From: Ruminobacter sp.
GTDB taxonomy: Bacteria; Pseudomonadota; Gammaproteobacteria; Enterobacterales; Succinivibrionaceae
Assembly (NCBI GenBank): GCA_017940385.1
Contig: JAGAYS010000014.1
Location: 1-64,000, forward strand
DNA: 64,000 nt
Direction: 5' to 3'
Below, one piece after another: positions 28,483-37,455 of the stretch. The notes below the pieces were generated by a model. It made no database searches. It saw nothing but the letters and a program-made list of their open reading frames with translations, and was not told where the DNA came from. A program made the position numbers and the translations under genes. Position 1 is the first letter of the stretch. Every line of letters begins with the position of its first letter.

Positions 28483-28498
28483 GTATGAGGTTAGGATA

Positions 28499-30427
28499 AT
28501 GCCTGCTATTACTCTTCCTGACGGAAGTATTAAAAATTTTGAAAACCCTGTTTCAGTTTATGACGTTGCTCAGAGTATTGGTCCTGGTTTAGCCAAAGTC
28601 TGTGTTGCCGGTAAGGTGAACGGGGAACTCGTTGATGCCTGTGAACTTATTACCGAAGATGCTTCATTAAGCATCATAACTCCTAAGGATCAGGAAGGTC
28701 TTGAGATCATCAGACACTCATGTGCTCATCTTCTCGGTCACGCCATCAAGCAGCTGTGGCCTGAAACCAAGATGGCAATCGGTCCTGTAATTGACAACGG
28801 CTTCTATTATGACGTTGATCTGGACCATACCCTTTCAGAAGAAGATCTTGCCAAGCTTGACGAAAGAATGCATGAACTTGCCAAGACCGAGTATGACGTT
28901 GTCAAGGAAAGAGTAACATGGGACAGGGCTCACGAGGTATTCGGTGAAAGAAACGAACCTTACAAGCAGCTTATCCTTGAAGAAAACATCTCTCATGATG
29001 ACCATCCTGCACTTTATCATCACCTTGAATACACCGATATGTGCCGCGGTCCTCATGTACCGAACATGCGTTTCTGCAAGTTCTTCAAGATTACAAAGTC
29101 TGCCGGCGCATACTGGCGCGGCGACGCAAAGAACAAGATGCTTCAGAGAATCTACGGTACCGCATGGGCTGATAAGAAGGCTCTTGACGCATACCTGAAG
29201 AGACTTGAGGAAGCAGCAAAGCGTGACCATCGCAAGATTGGTCCTCAGCTTGACCTTTATCACATGCAGCAGGAAGCTCCCGGCATGATTTTCTGGCATA
29301 ACGACGGCTGGACCGTATACCGCATTCTGGAAAACTTCATGCGTGAAAAGCTTCATAAGTACAAGTACATCGAAGTTAAGACTCCGTTCATGATGGACCG
29401 CGTTCTCTGGGAACGTTCAGGTCACTGGGCAAAGTACTCTGAAGCCATGTTCACCACCAGTTCAGAAAACAGGGATTATGCCGTTAAGCCTATGAACTGT
29501 CCTGCTCACATTCAGATTTTTAACCAGCGTCTGCATTCATACCGCGATCTTCCTGTAAGAATGGCTGAATTCGGTCAGTGTCACCGTAACGAACCTTCAG
29601 GTTCACTTCACGGTCTGATGCGCGTAAGAGGCTTTACTCAGGATGACGCCCACATCTTCTGTACCGAAGAACAGGTAATGTCGGAAGTAAGCAGATGTAT
29701 TCAGTTCGTATATGACGTATACGGCTCATTCGGTTTTAATAACATCGATGTTAAGCTTTCAACCAGACCTGAAAAGCGTATCGGTGACGACGCATTATGG
29801 GATAAGGCGGAACATGACCTTGCCCACGCTCTTGACGAAAACGGCATCGCTTTCGAATATCAGCCTGGCGAAGGTGCGTTCTACGGTCCTAAGATTGAAT
29901 TCACCCTTCACGACTGTCTTGGCCGTGACTGGCAGTGCGGTACCGTACAGCTTGACTTCTTCCTCCCTCAGAGACTTGAAGCCACCTACATCGGTGAAGA
30001 CAACGAAAAGCACAACCCTATTATGATTCACAGAGCTATCCTCGGCTCAATGGAACGTTTCATTGGTATCCTTACCGAAGAATACGCCGGTGCTTTCCCA
30101 ACCTGGCTTGCTCCTGTTCAGGCAGTGGTAATGGGGATTACCGATGCTCAGGCAGATTACGTAACCAAGGTTACCGACATGCTTGACGAAGCCGGAATCC
30201 GTGTTAAGTCAGACCTCAGAAATGAAAAGGTGGGCTTCAAGGTAAGAGAACATACTCTTATGAAGGTTCCGTACATGCTCGTATGCGGCGCCAAGGAAGT
30301 TGAAAACGGCACTGTTTCAGTAAGAACCAGAAAGGGTGAAGATTTAGGCTGCTATTCAATTTCCGACTTGATTTCTTTAATCAAAAAGGATATTATTAGC
30401 CGCGGAATTAGTAACTCAGAGGAGTAA
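28499..30427 (+). CDS. thrS: Threonyl-tRNA synthetase
   Basis: Charges tRNA-Thr; exactly 642 residues, as in E. coli. ATG 28499 is chosen (TAGGA upstream, [10 protein letters not shown] start as in the family) over the in-frame ATG 28466. The TGS domain comes first, then the editing domain with [10 protein letters not shown] (HxxxH) and its distal Cys/His, then the class II core with [25 protein letters not shown]-like motif 2 (seen as HRNEPSG and GLMRVRGF), CGTVQLDF with the zinc Cys, and the anticodon domain. Its last codons supply the AGAGGAG ribosome site for infC. Confidence 0.97.
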   Translation: MPAITLPDGSIKNFENPVSVYDVAQSIGPGLAKVCVAGKVNGELVDACELITEDASLSIITPKDQEGLEIIRHSCAHLLGHAIKQLWPETKMAIGPVIDNGFYYDVDLDHTLSEEDLAKLDERMHELAKTEYDVVKERVTWDRAHEVFGERNEPYKQLILEENISHDDHPALYHHLEYTDMCRGPHVPNMRFCKFFKITKSAGAYWRGDAKNKMLQRIYGTAWADKKALDAYLKRLEEAAKRDHRKIGPQLDLYHMQQEAPGMIFWHNDGWTVYRILENFMREKLHKYKYIEVKTPFMMDRVLWERSGHWAKYSEAMFTTSSENRDYAVKPMNCPAHIQIFNQRLHSYRDLPVRMAEFGQCHRNEPSGSLHGLMRVRGFTQDDAHIFCTEEQVMSEVSRCIQFVYDVYGSFGFNNIDVKLSTRPEKRIGDDALWDKAEHDLAHALDENGIAFEYQPGEGAFYGPKIEFTLHDCLGRDWQCGTVQLDFFLPQRLEATYIGEDNEKHNPIMIHRAILGSMERFIGILTEEYAGAFPTWLAPVQAVVMGITDAQADYVTKVTDMLDEAGIRVKSDLRNEKVGFKVREHTLMKVPYMLVCGAKEVENGTVSVRTRKGEDLGCYSISDLISLIKKDIISRGISNSEE

Positions 30428-30431
30428 TACC

Positions 30432-30983
30432 ATTAATAACGTAAAGAAAACCGGCAAGCAGGCCGCTAATAAGACCAGAATAAATGGTGAAATTAGATAC
30501 CGTGAAGTTCGTTTAATCGGTCTCGATGGAGAAGCTTTAGGTATAATGAGTTCTTCAGAAGCCTTAAACAAGGCTACTGAGGCAGGTGTTGATTTAGTAG
30601 AAATCAGTCCGAATGCAGAACCGCCTGTATGTCGTATAATGGACTATGGTAAATTCCTCTACGAAAAGAGTAAGGCTCAGAAAGAGCAGAAGAAAAAGCA
30701 AAAGCAGGTGCAGGTAAAGGAAATCAAATTCCGTCCTGCAACTGACGAAGGCGACTATCAGGTAAAACTTCGCAACCTGATACGTTTCCTGGAAGATGGT
30801 GACAAGGCTAAGGTAACCATGCGTTACCGCGGTCGTGAAATTGCTCATCAGGACATCGGTCTCGACGTTATGAAGCGTATTGAAAAAGAACTTTGTGTCG
30901 ACAGAGACCTTGCCGTGGTTGAATCTGCCTCTAAGATGGAAGGTCGCCAGGCTGTCATGGTGTTATCACCTAAAAAAAGGTAG
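30432..30983 (+). CDS. infC: Translation initiation factor IF-3 with AUU start
   Basis: IF-3 keeps the small ribosomal subunit free and proofreads start codons. The start is ATT at 30432, 7 nt after AGAGGAG and 4 nt after the thrS stop. This frame reads I/M-N-N-V-K-K-T, then [35 protein letters not shown] and [14 protein letters not shown], giving 183 residues (E. coli 180). The first in-frame ATG (30546) would delete the conserved N-terminal domain. The AUU start is the known basis of IF-3 autoregulation, since IF-3 rejects non-standard starts. Confidence 0.95.
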   Translation: MNNVKKTGKQAANKTRINGEIRYREVRLIGLDGEALGIMSSSEALNKATEAGVDLVEISPNAEPPVCRIMDYGKFLYEKSKAQKEQKKKQKQVQVKEIKFRPATDEGDYQVKLRNLIRFLEDGDKAKVTMRYRGREIAHQDIGLDVMKRIEKELCVDRDLAVVESASKMEGRQAVMVLSPKKR

Positions 30984-30987
30984 TAAT

Positions 30988-31031
30988 CCGGGGAAGTTAA
31001 CCAAAGTGCGGTACGAAAGTACAGCCTCCCG
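30988..31031 (+). promoter_or_regulatory. Structured infC-rpmI leader, candidate L20 operator
   Basis: CGGGG (30989-30993) can pair with TCCCG (31027-31031), enclosing GC-G-GTAC-GAAA-GTAC-A-GC with a GNRA tetraloop. In E. coli L20 represses rpmI-rplT by binding RNA structure upstream of rpmI. A similar role here is an inference. Confidence 0.4.
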
Positions 31032-31072
31032 TATTATGTGTTTTTAATATTCCAATGTGGAGTTTTTTTATT

Positions 31073-31267
31073 ATGCCAAAAATGAAAACTGATAAGGGTG
31101 CTCATAAGCGTTTTAAGAAGACCGCTAACGGCTTCAAGCGTAAGCACTGTAATCTTCGTCATATTCTGACTAAGAAGTCTACCAAGCGTAAGCGTCATTT
31201 ACGTGCGATGACCATGATTCATAAGTCTGATCTTCGTAACATCGTTAATTTATTACCTTACGCATAA
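31073..31267 (+). CDS. rpmI: 50S ribosomal protein L35
   Basis: 64 residues, basic throughout, with [20 protein letters not shown] and [15 protein letters not shown] typical of L35. ATG 31073 is chosen (GGAG upstream and family start) over an in-frame upstream codon at 31055. It sits between infC and rplT, the usual place. Confidence 0.97.
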   Translation: MPKMKTDKGAHKRFKKTANGFKRKHCNLRHILTKKSTKRKRHLRAMTMIHKSDLRNIVNLLPYA

Positions 31268-31285
31268 CAGAGGAGTAGTTAGGAA

Positions 31286-31639
31286 ATGGCTAGAGTAAAA
31301 CGCGGTGTTACCGCTCATGCACGTCATAAGAAGGTTTTAAAGGCTGCCAAGGGTTATTACGGTGCACGTTCACGTGTTTACCGTGTTGCAGTTCAGGCTG
31401 TAACCAAGGCTGGTCAGTATGCTTATCGTGACCGTCGTCAGAAGAAGCGTCAGTTCCGTCAGTTATGGATTGTACGTATCAACGCTGCTGCTCGCGTAAA
31501 CGGTTTATCATACAGCAAGTTTGTATGTGGCTTAAAGAAGGCATCTATCGAATTAGATCGTAAGATCCTCGCCAACATCGCTGTTAATGATAAGTCAACC
31601 TTTACTGTACTTGTAGAAAAGGCTAAGGCTGCTCTCTAA
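31286..31639 (+). CDS. rplT: 50S ribosomal protein L20
   Basis: 117 residues, standard length. Starts [20 protein letters not shown], with RSRVYRVA and [15 protein letters not shown]. Needed for early assembly of the large subunit, and the probable repressor of rpmI-rplT. AGAGGAG lies upstream. A terminator follows, so pheS/pheT, which follow in E. coli, are not linked here. Confidence 0.97.
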   Translation: MARVKRGVTAHARHKKVLKAAKGYYGARSRVYRVAVQAVTKAGQYAYRDRRQKKRQFRQLWIVRINAAARVNGLSYSKFVCGLKKASIELDRKILANIAVNDKSTFTVLVEKAKAAL

Positions 31640-31678
31640 TTCAGTAGATTGACATACTGTTAATATTTTGGTGAAATG

Positions 31679-31710
31679 TACCACACCTCAGGGTGTGGTA
31701 TTTTTTTTTG
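31679..31710 (+). terminator. Rho-independent terminator after rplT
   Basis: TACCACACC pairs with GGGTGTGGTA around TCA, followed by nine T. Confidence 0.92.
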
Positions 31711-32053
31711 TTTTCACGGAATGTCGGGAGTCCCGGAGAGTACAGGTATCGAATTGGAGTAAAGAAATAGTCCTCATCCCGGTTGCCGTATGCAATCCGG
31801 AATGCGTGTATTGCTGGTAGAGGACTTAAAGTTCACTATCTGTGTTTTCGCTTTTTGCCTTCAATGTTTCTTCAAGAACAGTGAATGTCGCAATTAAACT
31901 TTCACGTATCACGGACACGAGTTCATCTGCCTCTTCTTAAATATCTATATTCCCAACAGTTCCGTGAAGAACCTTTTTCTGTCAGATTTTTACCGCTGGA
32001 ATTCGGGAAGCGCGATTGCCGCATTACCGTTTCCGTCAGGTTCGGAGATTTTA
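31711..32053. other. Gene-free spacer before dtd, 343 bp
   Basis: No supported gene. A frame antisense and one in line with dtd (from 31964) have no family likeness. No clear promoter or hairpin was identified beyond ordinary AT-rich segments. Confidence 0.5.
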
Positions 32054-32491
32054 ATGATTGCTTTACTGCAGCGTGTGAATCACGCAAGAATAAATGTCGA
32101 CGGCCGGTGCATTGCCTCAATGGAAAAGGGCGTGCTGGCTTTTATCGCCTATGAACGCGGTGATACGCCGCAGAAATCCGTACGCATGCTTGAGCGTATC
32201 TCAAATTATCGTATTTTCAGTGATGATGCCGGTAAGATGAATCTCAATGTGAGTGATGCCGGCGGCAACATCATGCTTGTACCTCAGTTTACGCTTGCAG
32301 CAAATACCGACAGGGGAAACCGTCCGAGCTTTGATACGGCAATGCCTCCTGCCGATGCGGAGGTAATGTTTGCGGAACTTCTTGAACTTGCCAGGGCTAA
32401 AAATCCTGACGTGCAGTGCGGCATGTTCGGTGCAGACATGAAGATTCTGCTGGAGAATGACGGCCCCGTAACTTTTTCGCTGAGAGTATAG
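32054..32491 (+). CDS. dtd: D-aminoacyl-tRNA deacylase
   Basis: Removes D-amino acids (and glycine) mischarged on tRNA. 145 residues, the usual length, from ATG 32054 (IALLQRVNHARINVDG is the family start). The active-site segment reads VPQFTLAANTDRGNRPSF where most Dtd proteins have SQFTL, so the catalytic region carries a Ser to Pro change one residue before QFTL. The second motif GPVTFSLRV (Gly-cisPro) is intact. The enzyme also ends without the usual trailing helix change. Function is likely kept because the Thr and the GP motif remain. Confidence 0.9.
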   Translation: MIALLQRVNHARINVDGRCIASMEKGVLAFIAYERGDTPQKSVRMLERISNYRIFSDDAGKMNLNVSDAGGNIMLVPQFTLAANTDRGNRPSFDTAMPPADAEVMFAELLELARAKNPDVQCGMFGADMKILLENDGPVTFSLRV

Positions 32492-32520
32492 TATGTGCGG
32501 CACTTGTCCGTTTATATAGA

Positions 32521-32553
32521 AAAAGGCTGCCATCGGGCAGCCTTTCCGTTTTA
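32521..32553. terminator. Bidirectional terminator between dtd and the ATP-grasp gene
   Basis: AAAGGCTGCC pairs with GGCAGCCTTT around ATCG, with A- and T-rich flanks serving convergent genes. Confidence 0.75.
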
Positions 32554-32575
32554 TCATCAGTTCGGGGGGCGACGG

Positions 32576-33553
32576 TTAAATATTGTGTACGCCGAAATGT
32601 TCCTGAGAAATCCTGACTCTTTCTTCAGGAGGCAGATAGCCGTACTTTTCAATGAATGCTTCCACAAAATGCAGTCTTGGAAGAAGTCCGGCACCGTTTG
32701 CGGTCTGAATGGCCATGCCCGGACGGGCATTAAGTTCAAGGAGCAGAGGGCCTCTCTTCTTATCGAGAACGATGTCGGTACCGATATAGCCGAGACGGGA
32801 CATGTCATAGCATCTTGCTGCCAGATTCAGAACATTTTCCCACTGCGGAACCTGAAGGTTTGAGAGCAGGGCTCCGGTGTCCGGGTGCTTTTCAATAGGC
32901 TGGTTGAACTGCACGGCACGGACAGCCTTGCCTGAACGCAGACATATACCAACGCCCACGGCGCCCTGATGCAGATTCGCCTTGCCGTCGGAGGCAGCGG
33001 TGGACAGACGCATCATGCTCATTACAGGATATCCCTGGAATACGATTACGCGTACGTCAGGCACGCCTTCATAGCTGTAGTCGGCAAATACGTCATCAAA
33101 GTTAATCAGATCCTCAATCAGGGCAAAGTCCTGTTTACCGCCCAGAGAGAACAGTCCGGCAAGAATGTTGGAAATGTGTCTTTCTATGTCCATGGCACTT
33201 AAGGCCTGGCCGTTAGGTTTGTAGAAAGAGTTTCCTTCGGCTTTGGTTATTACCAGAATCCCCTTACCGCCGGAACCGTGAGCAGGTTTGATGCAGAAGC
33301 CGCTTTTGTCCTTTACGATTTTTGTAAAGTTTTCCACATCATACTGATGCTTGATGGATCCGATCAGGTTGGTTGTTGAAACCTTGTTCTTAAGCGCCAG
33401 TTCCTTGGTCAGCAGTTTGTTGTCGACCAGAGGATACAGGGCGCGTTCATTGTAGCGTCCGATATAGTTTACGTTACGCTGATTCATTCCCATTATCCCC
33501 AGTCTTCCCAGGGTGAACGGAGAGCAGTATTTCTTTAAAGGCCATAAATTCAT
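32576..33553 (-). CDS. RimK-type ATP-grasp ligase (alpha-L-glutamate ligase-like)
   Basis: 325 residues. The ATP-grasp core shows KPAHGSGGKGILVI (ATP-binding loop), a metal-binding DIVLD...GPLLLELNARPGMAIQ near 270-290, and RVIVFQGYPVMSMMR. Such enzymes join amino acids to peptides or other acceptors through acyl phosphates. The gene starts 1 nt after the stop of the 7TM gene and is the last of a three-gene set (retropepsin-like, transglutaminase-7TM, ATP-grasp) known in gammaproteobacteria and related to Pseudomonas loci implicated in osmotic-stress tolerance (recalled, not checked). The acceptor is unknown. Confidence 0.85.
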   Translation of the reverse strand: MNLWPLKKYCSPFTLGRLGIMGMNQRNVNYIGRYNERALYPLVDNKLLTKELALKNKVSTTNLIGSIKHQYDVENFTKIVKDKSGFCIKPAHGSGGKGILVITKAEGNSFYKPNGQALSAMDIERHISNILAGLFSLGGKQDFALIEDLINFDDVFADYSYEGVPDVRVIVFQGYPVMSMMRLSTAASDGKANLHQGAVGVGICLRSGKAVRAVQFNQPIEKHPDTGALLSNLQVPQWENVLNLAARCYDMSRLGYIGTDIVLDKKRGPLLLELNARPGMAIQTANGAGLLPRLHFVEAFIEKYGYLPPEERVRISQEHFGVHNI

Positions 33554-33554
33554 A

Positions 33555-35153
33555 TTATAAATCCTTTTTCAGCTCTTTGATTTCCTGCTTCAGTCTGTCT
33601 GCTTCAAGCTTCTGTCCGGTAGGTGAGTTGATCTGTTCTGCAAGCGGTTTGAAACGCTTTAATTCGCTTAAGCGGTATCCGGTGTAGTTACCCATAAGCA
33701 GAACGGCTGCCAGAATTATCAGCTGCAGGCCGAGGAAGTTGAAGGTAACGTGCTGAATGATGGTGTTGTTCATGGCAAGGTATGCAAGTACGGCTACAAG
33801 CAGTGAGCCGGACCCCTGCTTCATTACTTCTCTCGGCCCCTCTTCTTCCCAGAGAATGGACATTCTTTCAATTGTCCATGAAAGAATAATCATCGGGAAA
33901 AATGTAATCTTGATGCCGTCTGAAATACCGATCTTGTAGGTGAGGAAGCTCAGTATGCCGATAATGCCGATAACCGCAATGATAACCGTCGATATTCGGG
34001 CTACCAGCAGCAGGTTAAGGTGAGACAGCCATGAACGTATGATAAGACCTATGCCCACGATTGCCAGGAAGCCGATGAGACCCACGGAGAGGTTGGTCTG
34101 GAGGAATGACATGGCAATAAGCACAGGCATGAACGTACCTGAAGTCTTGAGGCCTACGATTATGCGCAGGAACACCACAATGAGAACGCCGATAGGGATG
34201 AGAAGCACGCTCTTGAATACTGCTCTTTCCTCAATCGGAAGGGTGTTTACTGAAAGGTCAAAGTATTCCTTACCCTGAGAGTTCGTCACGTTGTGCTTCA
34301 GGTCAAAGGCCTTCTGGTCACTGATGAAGTTGCGGACGATGGAGAAGTTTACGTTTGCGTTCTCCCCGCCGGTAACGTCAATGGTGGAACTGTTGTTGTT
34401 ATTCCAGATGAATACGTCCTTGCCGAGACCGATGGTTTCGGAGGTCGGATCAAAGATATGGTATTCATTGTTTTCATTGAATACGGCAATGTAGGTGAGA
34501 AGCTTCTGGTTTCTTCTGCCGTCTTCAAGCTTGATGGCTGTTACCTGCTGAGCGGGAATCTTGGCAAGGTTCAGAATCTTGACGATGAGGTCGGCCTTCT
34601 TATACTTGTTGAGAAGAAGCTTGGCATTCTGATCCTGATTATTAAGTTCCTGGAAGATTTCATGGGTGAGACTGAAAGGATCGACACTTCTGGAGTAGGC
34701 AGCGTCCTTTATCTGAACCATGGCGGTATAGTAAGGTTCCGGTTCAAGAATTTCTGAAACCTCAGGAACTGTCATAAGGGTGTTGTTGAAGGCTTCATCG
34801 GCAAGAACCTCAACTCTGTAGTACAGGGTCTGGTTGCCTGATGCGAGTCTCTTGCTCCATTCGGCGCGCTGCTGACCGTTTACGTCCTTGTAGATGAGTC
34901 CGTAGTCAGGGCTTGCCGATGTTTCATTAACGACTTTGTATCCCGGCTGCTGGGTCGGAATCGCAAAGGATACCTTTACCGGCAGGTTTTCCTTATTGGC
35001 CTGAAAGGTTATTTTGGCTTCAATGTCCCATGCCACGTTCTTCTTGCCCGGAAGCCACGGCACCGAATAGGTGATGTGCTGATAACACATCAGACTGATG
35101 CCGGTTATCAGAAGTATGGCTATAACGAGGTAGTACACTCCACGACTTATCAT
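33555..35153 (-). CDS. Inactive transglutaminase-like protein fused to seven membrane segments
   Basis: 532 residues. One membrane anchor (about 5-27), a large outside domain (about 30-305) of the inactive transglutaminase type with a beta-sandwich start (SFAIPTQQPGYKV), then about seven hydrophobic segments from VLLIPIGVLIVVF (about 315) to LIILAAVLLMGNYTGY (about 490), and a basic coiled tail (KLEADRLKQEIKELKK). This is the Transglut_i_TM plus 7TM_transglut layout. It probably senses or holds a periplasmic ligand for the linked ATP-grasp and protease proteins; the function is not established. Confidence 0.85.
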   Translation of the reverse strand: MISRGVYYLVIAILLITGISLMCYQHITYSVPWLPGKKNVAWDIEAKITFQANKENLPVKVSFAIPTQQPGYKVVNETSASPDYGLIYKDVNGQQRAEWSKRLASGNQTLYYRVEVLADEAFNNTLMTVPEVSEILEPEPYYTAMVQIKDAAYSRSVDPFSLTHEIFQELNNQDQNAKLLLNKYKKADLIVKILNLAKIPAQQVTAIKLEDGRRNQKLLTYIAVFNENNEYHIFDPTSETIGLGKDVFIWNNNNSSTIDVTGGENANVNFSIVRNFISDQKAFDLKHNVTNSQGKEYFDLSVNTLPIEERAVFKSVLLIPIGVLIVVFLRIIVGLKTSGTFMPVLIAMSFLQTNLSVGLIGFLAIVGIGLIIRSWLSHLNLLLVARISTVIIAVIGIIGILSFLTYKIGISDGIKITFFPMIILSWTIERMSILWEEEGPREVMKQGSGSLLVAVLAYLAMNNTIIQHVTFNFLGLQLIILAAVLLMGNYTGYRLSELKRFKPLAEQINSPTGQKLEADRLKQEIKELKKDL

Positions 35154-35259
35154 GATATTTTGTCCTGAATATTATATGTTTTTCTAATGTTTCCGATTAG
35201 TTAAAGGAATCAGCTTCAGGTTCCTTTTTTCTTATGATATCAAATGTGCCTATTATAAA

Positions 35260-35296
35260 AGAAACAATCAGAAGATAAACATGTTATCTTCTGATT
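35260..35296 (-). terminator. Strong hairpin inside the retropepsin-7TM intergenic
   Basis: On the minus strand AATCAGAAGATAA pairs perfectly (13 bp) with TTATCTTCTGATT around a 5-nt loop, followed by GTTTCTTTTA. It follows the retropepsin-like stop and may partly terminate, lowering expression of the two downstream genes. Confidence 0.6.
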
Positions 35297-35309
35297 CTGT
35301 CGGCTATAT

Positions 35310-36248
35310 TTACTTGGCAGGTTTGGCTTCATTCCCCGCAGTTACGGCTTTTTCAGAGGCTGCCGGTTTTGCCGGAATTTCCTCTTTTCTGCTTTCCTTT
35401 TTCTGCAGATTCTTTTTGGTGTTGTCCTGATAGTTTGTAAAGACGGTATTTGCGTCTATTTTTTTCTGAATGTGGTGTCTTGATACGTCAACCACGGCAA
35501 TGTCCTTGATGAATTCCCTGCCGATGAGCACCGGATAGGCCATGCTTGTTCTGTTCTTGAGTGAGAACTCTGCCTTGCCGGTATAGTTGTCCACCTTTAC
35601 AGTCAGTCTGACAACAGGTCTGTCTTCGAGCTGACCGTTGCCTGAAGCCTGTCTTATCTGGGTGTTGCGTACCCATGGGGCCTCTACGACGATGACGTTG
35701 TCATCAGTAAGCGGAATGCCGAAACGGTACCAGGTCTTGCCGTCTCTTTCAAACTTTTCGGCGTCTACCGCACTTATTGAGGAAACAGCGGCACCGGTGT
35801 CAATACGGCCTTCGAGTGAGGCATCGGCTTCACCGATGTAAATCCACTCTACTTCGCCGAAGAGCATCTTGCCGTCAGATAGTTTGGTGTTGTCTGAATT
35901 CATGGACTTTACTTCCTTCTGAGGTTCTGCGGTGGCGTTCATTCTGCTGTTCATGGTATTCTGCAGTGACTTGATGTTTCTGTTGACCTCGGCGATTTCC
36001 CTGCGGCTGCCTGCATGGTCAATCTTTTCGTTGAGCGCCGCCATGTCGGCACTTCTTGAATTCTGTAATTCCGCAAGTTCAGCCCTGATGGAACTGAGTT
36101 CAGGGAGAATCAGAGCCTGCTGGGCCTTTAATTCATTGATGGCGTCAAGCGAAGCACTGTTCTGTGTGGTACCTGCTGTCTGACAGGCGGTTGCTGACAG
36201 TAAAATCACGGCAATGGCTGAACATAATTTCTTTGTATGTCTGAGCAT
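35310..36248 (-). CDS. Retropepsin-like aspartyl protease lipoprotein (ATP-dependent zinc protease-like)
   Basis: 312 residues. Lipoprotein signal ending SATAC, a coiled-coil stretch (about 35-105: LKAQQALILPELSSIRAELA and following), then a retropepsin-like domain (about 130-265) with the catalytic motif IDTGAAVSSISA and a flap-like WVRNTQIRQASG. The C-terminus is Lys/Ala/Glu rich. Such proteins accompany the ATP-grasp and 7TM genes that follow. The start is 2 nt after the cmoB stop, so it is cotranscribed with a tRNA-modification gene. The substrate is unknown. Confidence 0.85.
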   Translation of the reverse strand: MLRHTKKLCSAIAVILLSATACQTAGTTQNSASLDAINELKAQQALILPELSSIRAELAELQNSRSADMAALNEKIDHAGSRREIAEVNRNIKSLQNTMNSRMNATAEPQKEVKSMNSDNTKLSDGKMLFGEVEWIYIGEADASLEGRIDTGAAVSSISAVDAEKFERDGKTWYRFGIPLTDDNVIVVEAPWVRNTQIRQASGNGQLEDRPVVRLTVKVDNYTGKAEFSLKNRTSMAYPVLIGREFIKDIAVVDVSRHHIQKKIDANTVFTNYQDNTKKNLQKKESRKEEIPAKPAASEKAVTAGNEAKPAK

Positions 36249-36250
36249 GT

Positions 36251-37243
36251 CTATCTACCTTTCTTCTTGGCTGTAAATACGGCTCTTGTCGGTGCCTGAT
36301 AACCTTCGACGGTTCTGGTATGATCATGAGGATCAAGGAAGTCTTCCAGTGATTCCGTAATCATTAATTCCGTGCGTCTCTGTTCCTCGGTTGTCGTCAT
36401 GCACACGTCTATTAATTCTACATCAATATATCCGCATCTATTTAATAAATTTTTCAGTGATGGGATCGAAGGTATATACCAGATGTTCGGCATCTTGGCA
36501 TAACGGTCCTTTGGAATCAGAACCGTGCTTTCGTCTCCCTCGATGACCATTGTTTCCAGAACGAGCTCACCGCCGGGTACCAGCTGGTTCTGCAGCTGCA
36601 TCAGGTGATCCACCGCGCTTCTGCGGTGATAGAGAACTCCCATTGAAAAAACAGTGTCAAAGGCTTCTAGCGCCGGCAGCTGTTCGATGCCGAGCGGAAG
36701 CAGATGAATCTTCTGTCGGATCTCTTCCGGAGCGGTACGTTTAAACAGTTCGAACTGGGCTGTGAAAAGTGCGCTCGGGTCTATGCCGACAACTCTTTCG
36801 GCGCCTTCGCCGAGCATGCGCCACATGTGGTATCCGTTGCCGCATCCCACATCCAGAATTCTGCGTCCTTCAAGAGGAGTAATGCCGCTCAGCAGCCTGT
36901 CCCATTTCATGAAGCTTCGCCATTCCGATTCAACCTTTTCGCCGAAGAGCTCATAAGGTCCCTTGCGCCACGGCATCATCTCCTTAAAGAGATTTTTAAG
37001 CATCTGATGCTGACCTTCGGTGATTGCATCGCTGCTGCCAAACGACACGTAAGGCTGTTTGAGATTCAGGGATTCGGCGTGCAGCGGTCTGGTGCGTTCC
37101 AGTATTTTTTCATACCTGCGGAATTCCTGTCCTTCTGCAGATTTCAGGAAGTTTTCCAGATCCTGTGGAAGTCTGGTCAGCCATCTGCCGAGAACGGGAT
37201 CACCGGCAATTATTTCCAGAAACTTATTGAAGGGACTGAACAT
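36251..37243 (-). CDS. cmoB: tRNA U34 carboxymethyltransferase CmoB
   Basis: Transfers a carboxymethyl group from carboxy-SAM to 5-hydroxyuridine at tRNA position 34, giving cmo5U. 330 residues, near the usual 323. The SAM-binding motif ILDVGCGNGYHMWRM (about 126-140) and VVGIDPSALFTAQFELFKR are typical, as are FSMGVLYHRRSAVDHL and NIWYIPSIPSLKNLL. The partner cmoA lies just upstream on the same strand. Two nt separate its stop from the retropepsin-like gene. Confidence 0.95.
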   Translation of the reverse strand: MFSPFNKFLEIIAGDPVLGRWLTRLPQDLENFLKSAEGQEFRRYEKILERTRPLHAESLNLKQPYVSFGSSDAITEGQHQMLKNLFKEMMPWRKGPYELFGEKVESEWRSFMKWDRLLSGITPLEGRRILDVGCGNGYHMWRMLGEGAERVVGIDPSALFTAQFELFKRTAPEEIRQKIHLLPLGIEQLPALEAFDTVFSMGVLYHRRSAVDHLMQLQNQLVPGGELVLETMVIEGDESTVLIPKDRYAKMPNIWYIPSIPSLKNLLNRCGYIDVELIDVCMTTTEEQRRTELMITESLEDFLDPHDHTRTVEGYQAPTRAVFTAKKKGR

Positions 37244-37376
37244 GAAAAATCACTCCATGAAAATATAGTTTGTTACACGATGCGTAGTTTAATGTTTTGC
37301 ACTGTTTTGGTAAACAGATTTTTACGGCCTGAAAATAAAAAATACGGCCGTTACGTGCGGGCTTCCGCAATCCCCG

Positions 37377-37402
37377 AAAAAACGCTCCGCCGAAGGGGGC
37401 GT
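37377..37402 (-). terminator. Terminator with UUCG loop after cmoA
   Basis: On the minus strand ACGC-C-CCC-TTCG-GCGG-A-GCGT forms an imperfect stem with a C(UUCG)G loop, followed by TTTTTT. It lies between cmoA and cmoB, so the two genes may be transcribed apart. Confidence 0.65.
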
Positions 37403-37455
37403 AAGGGTGAACGTCAGTGTCAGTGCCCGTTTTCAGGAAAAATCAGGGCTTCTCT

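Larger units (their letters stand above)
27952..28498 (+). other. MATE-thrS divergent spacer with thrS promoter and leader
   Basis: No supported gene: short frames at 28073-28433 lack ribosome sites and family likeness. The right half holds a good promoter at 28270-28298 and a structured leader of about 194 nt before thrS. The left half (27952-28260) probably holds the MATE promoter, not pinpointed. Confidence 0.6.

Noticed and set aside
19711-31722. Shared GTTTTCACGGAAT after the rfbD and rplT terminators
   Set aside because: Only about 12-13 nt, partly T-rich; too short to claim a repeat element.
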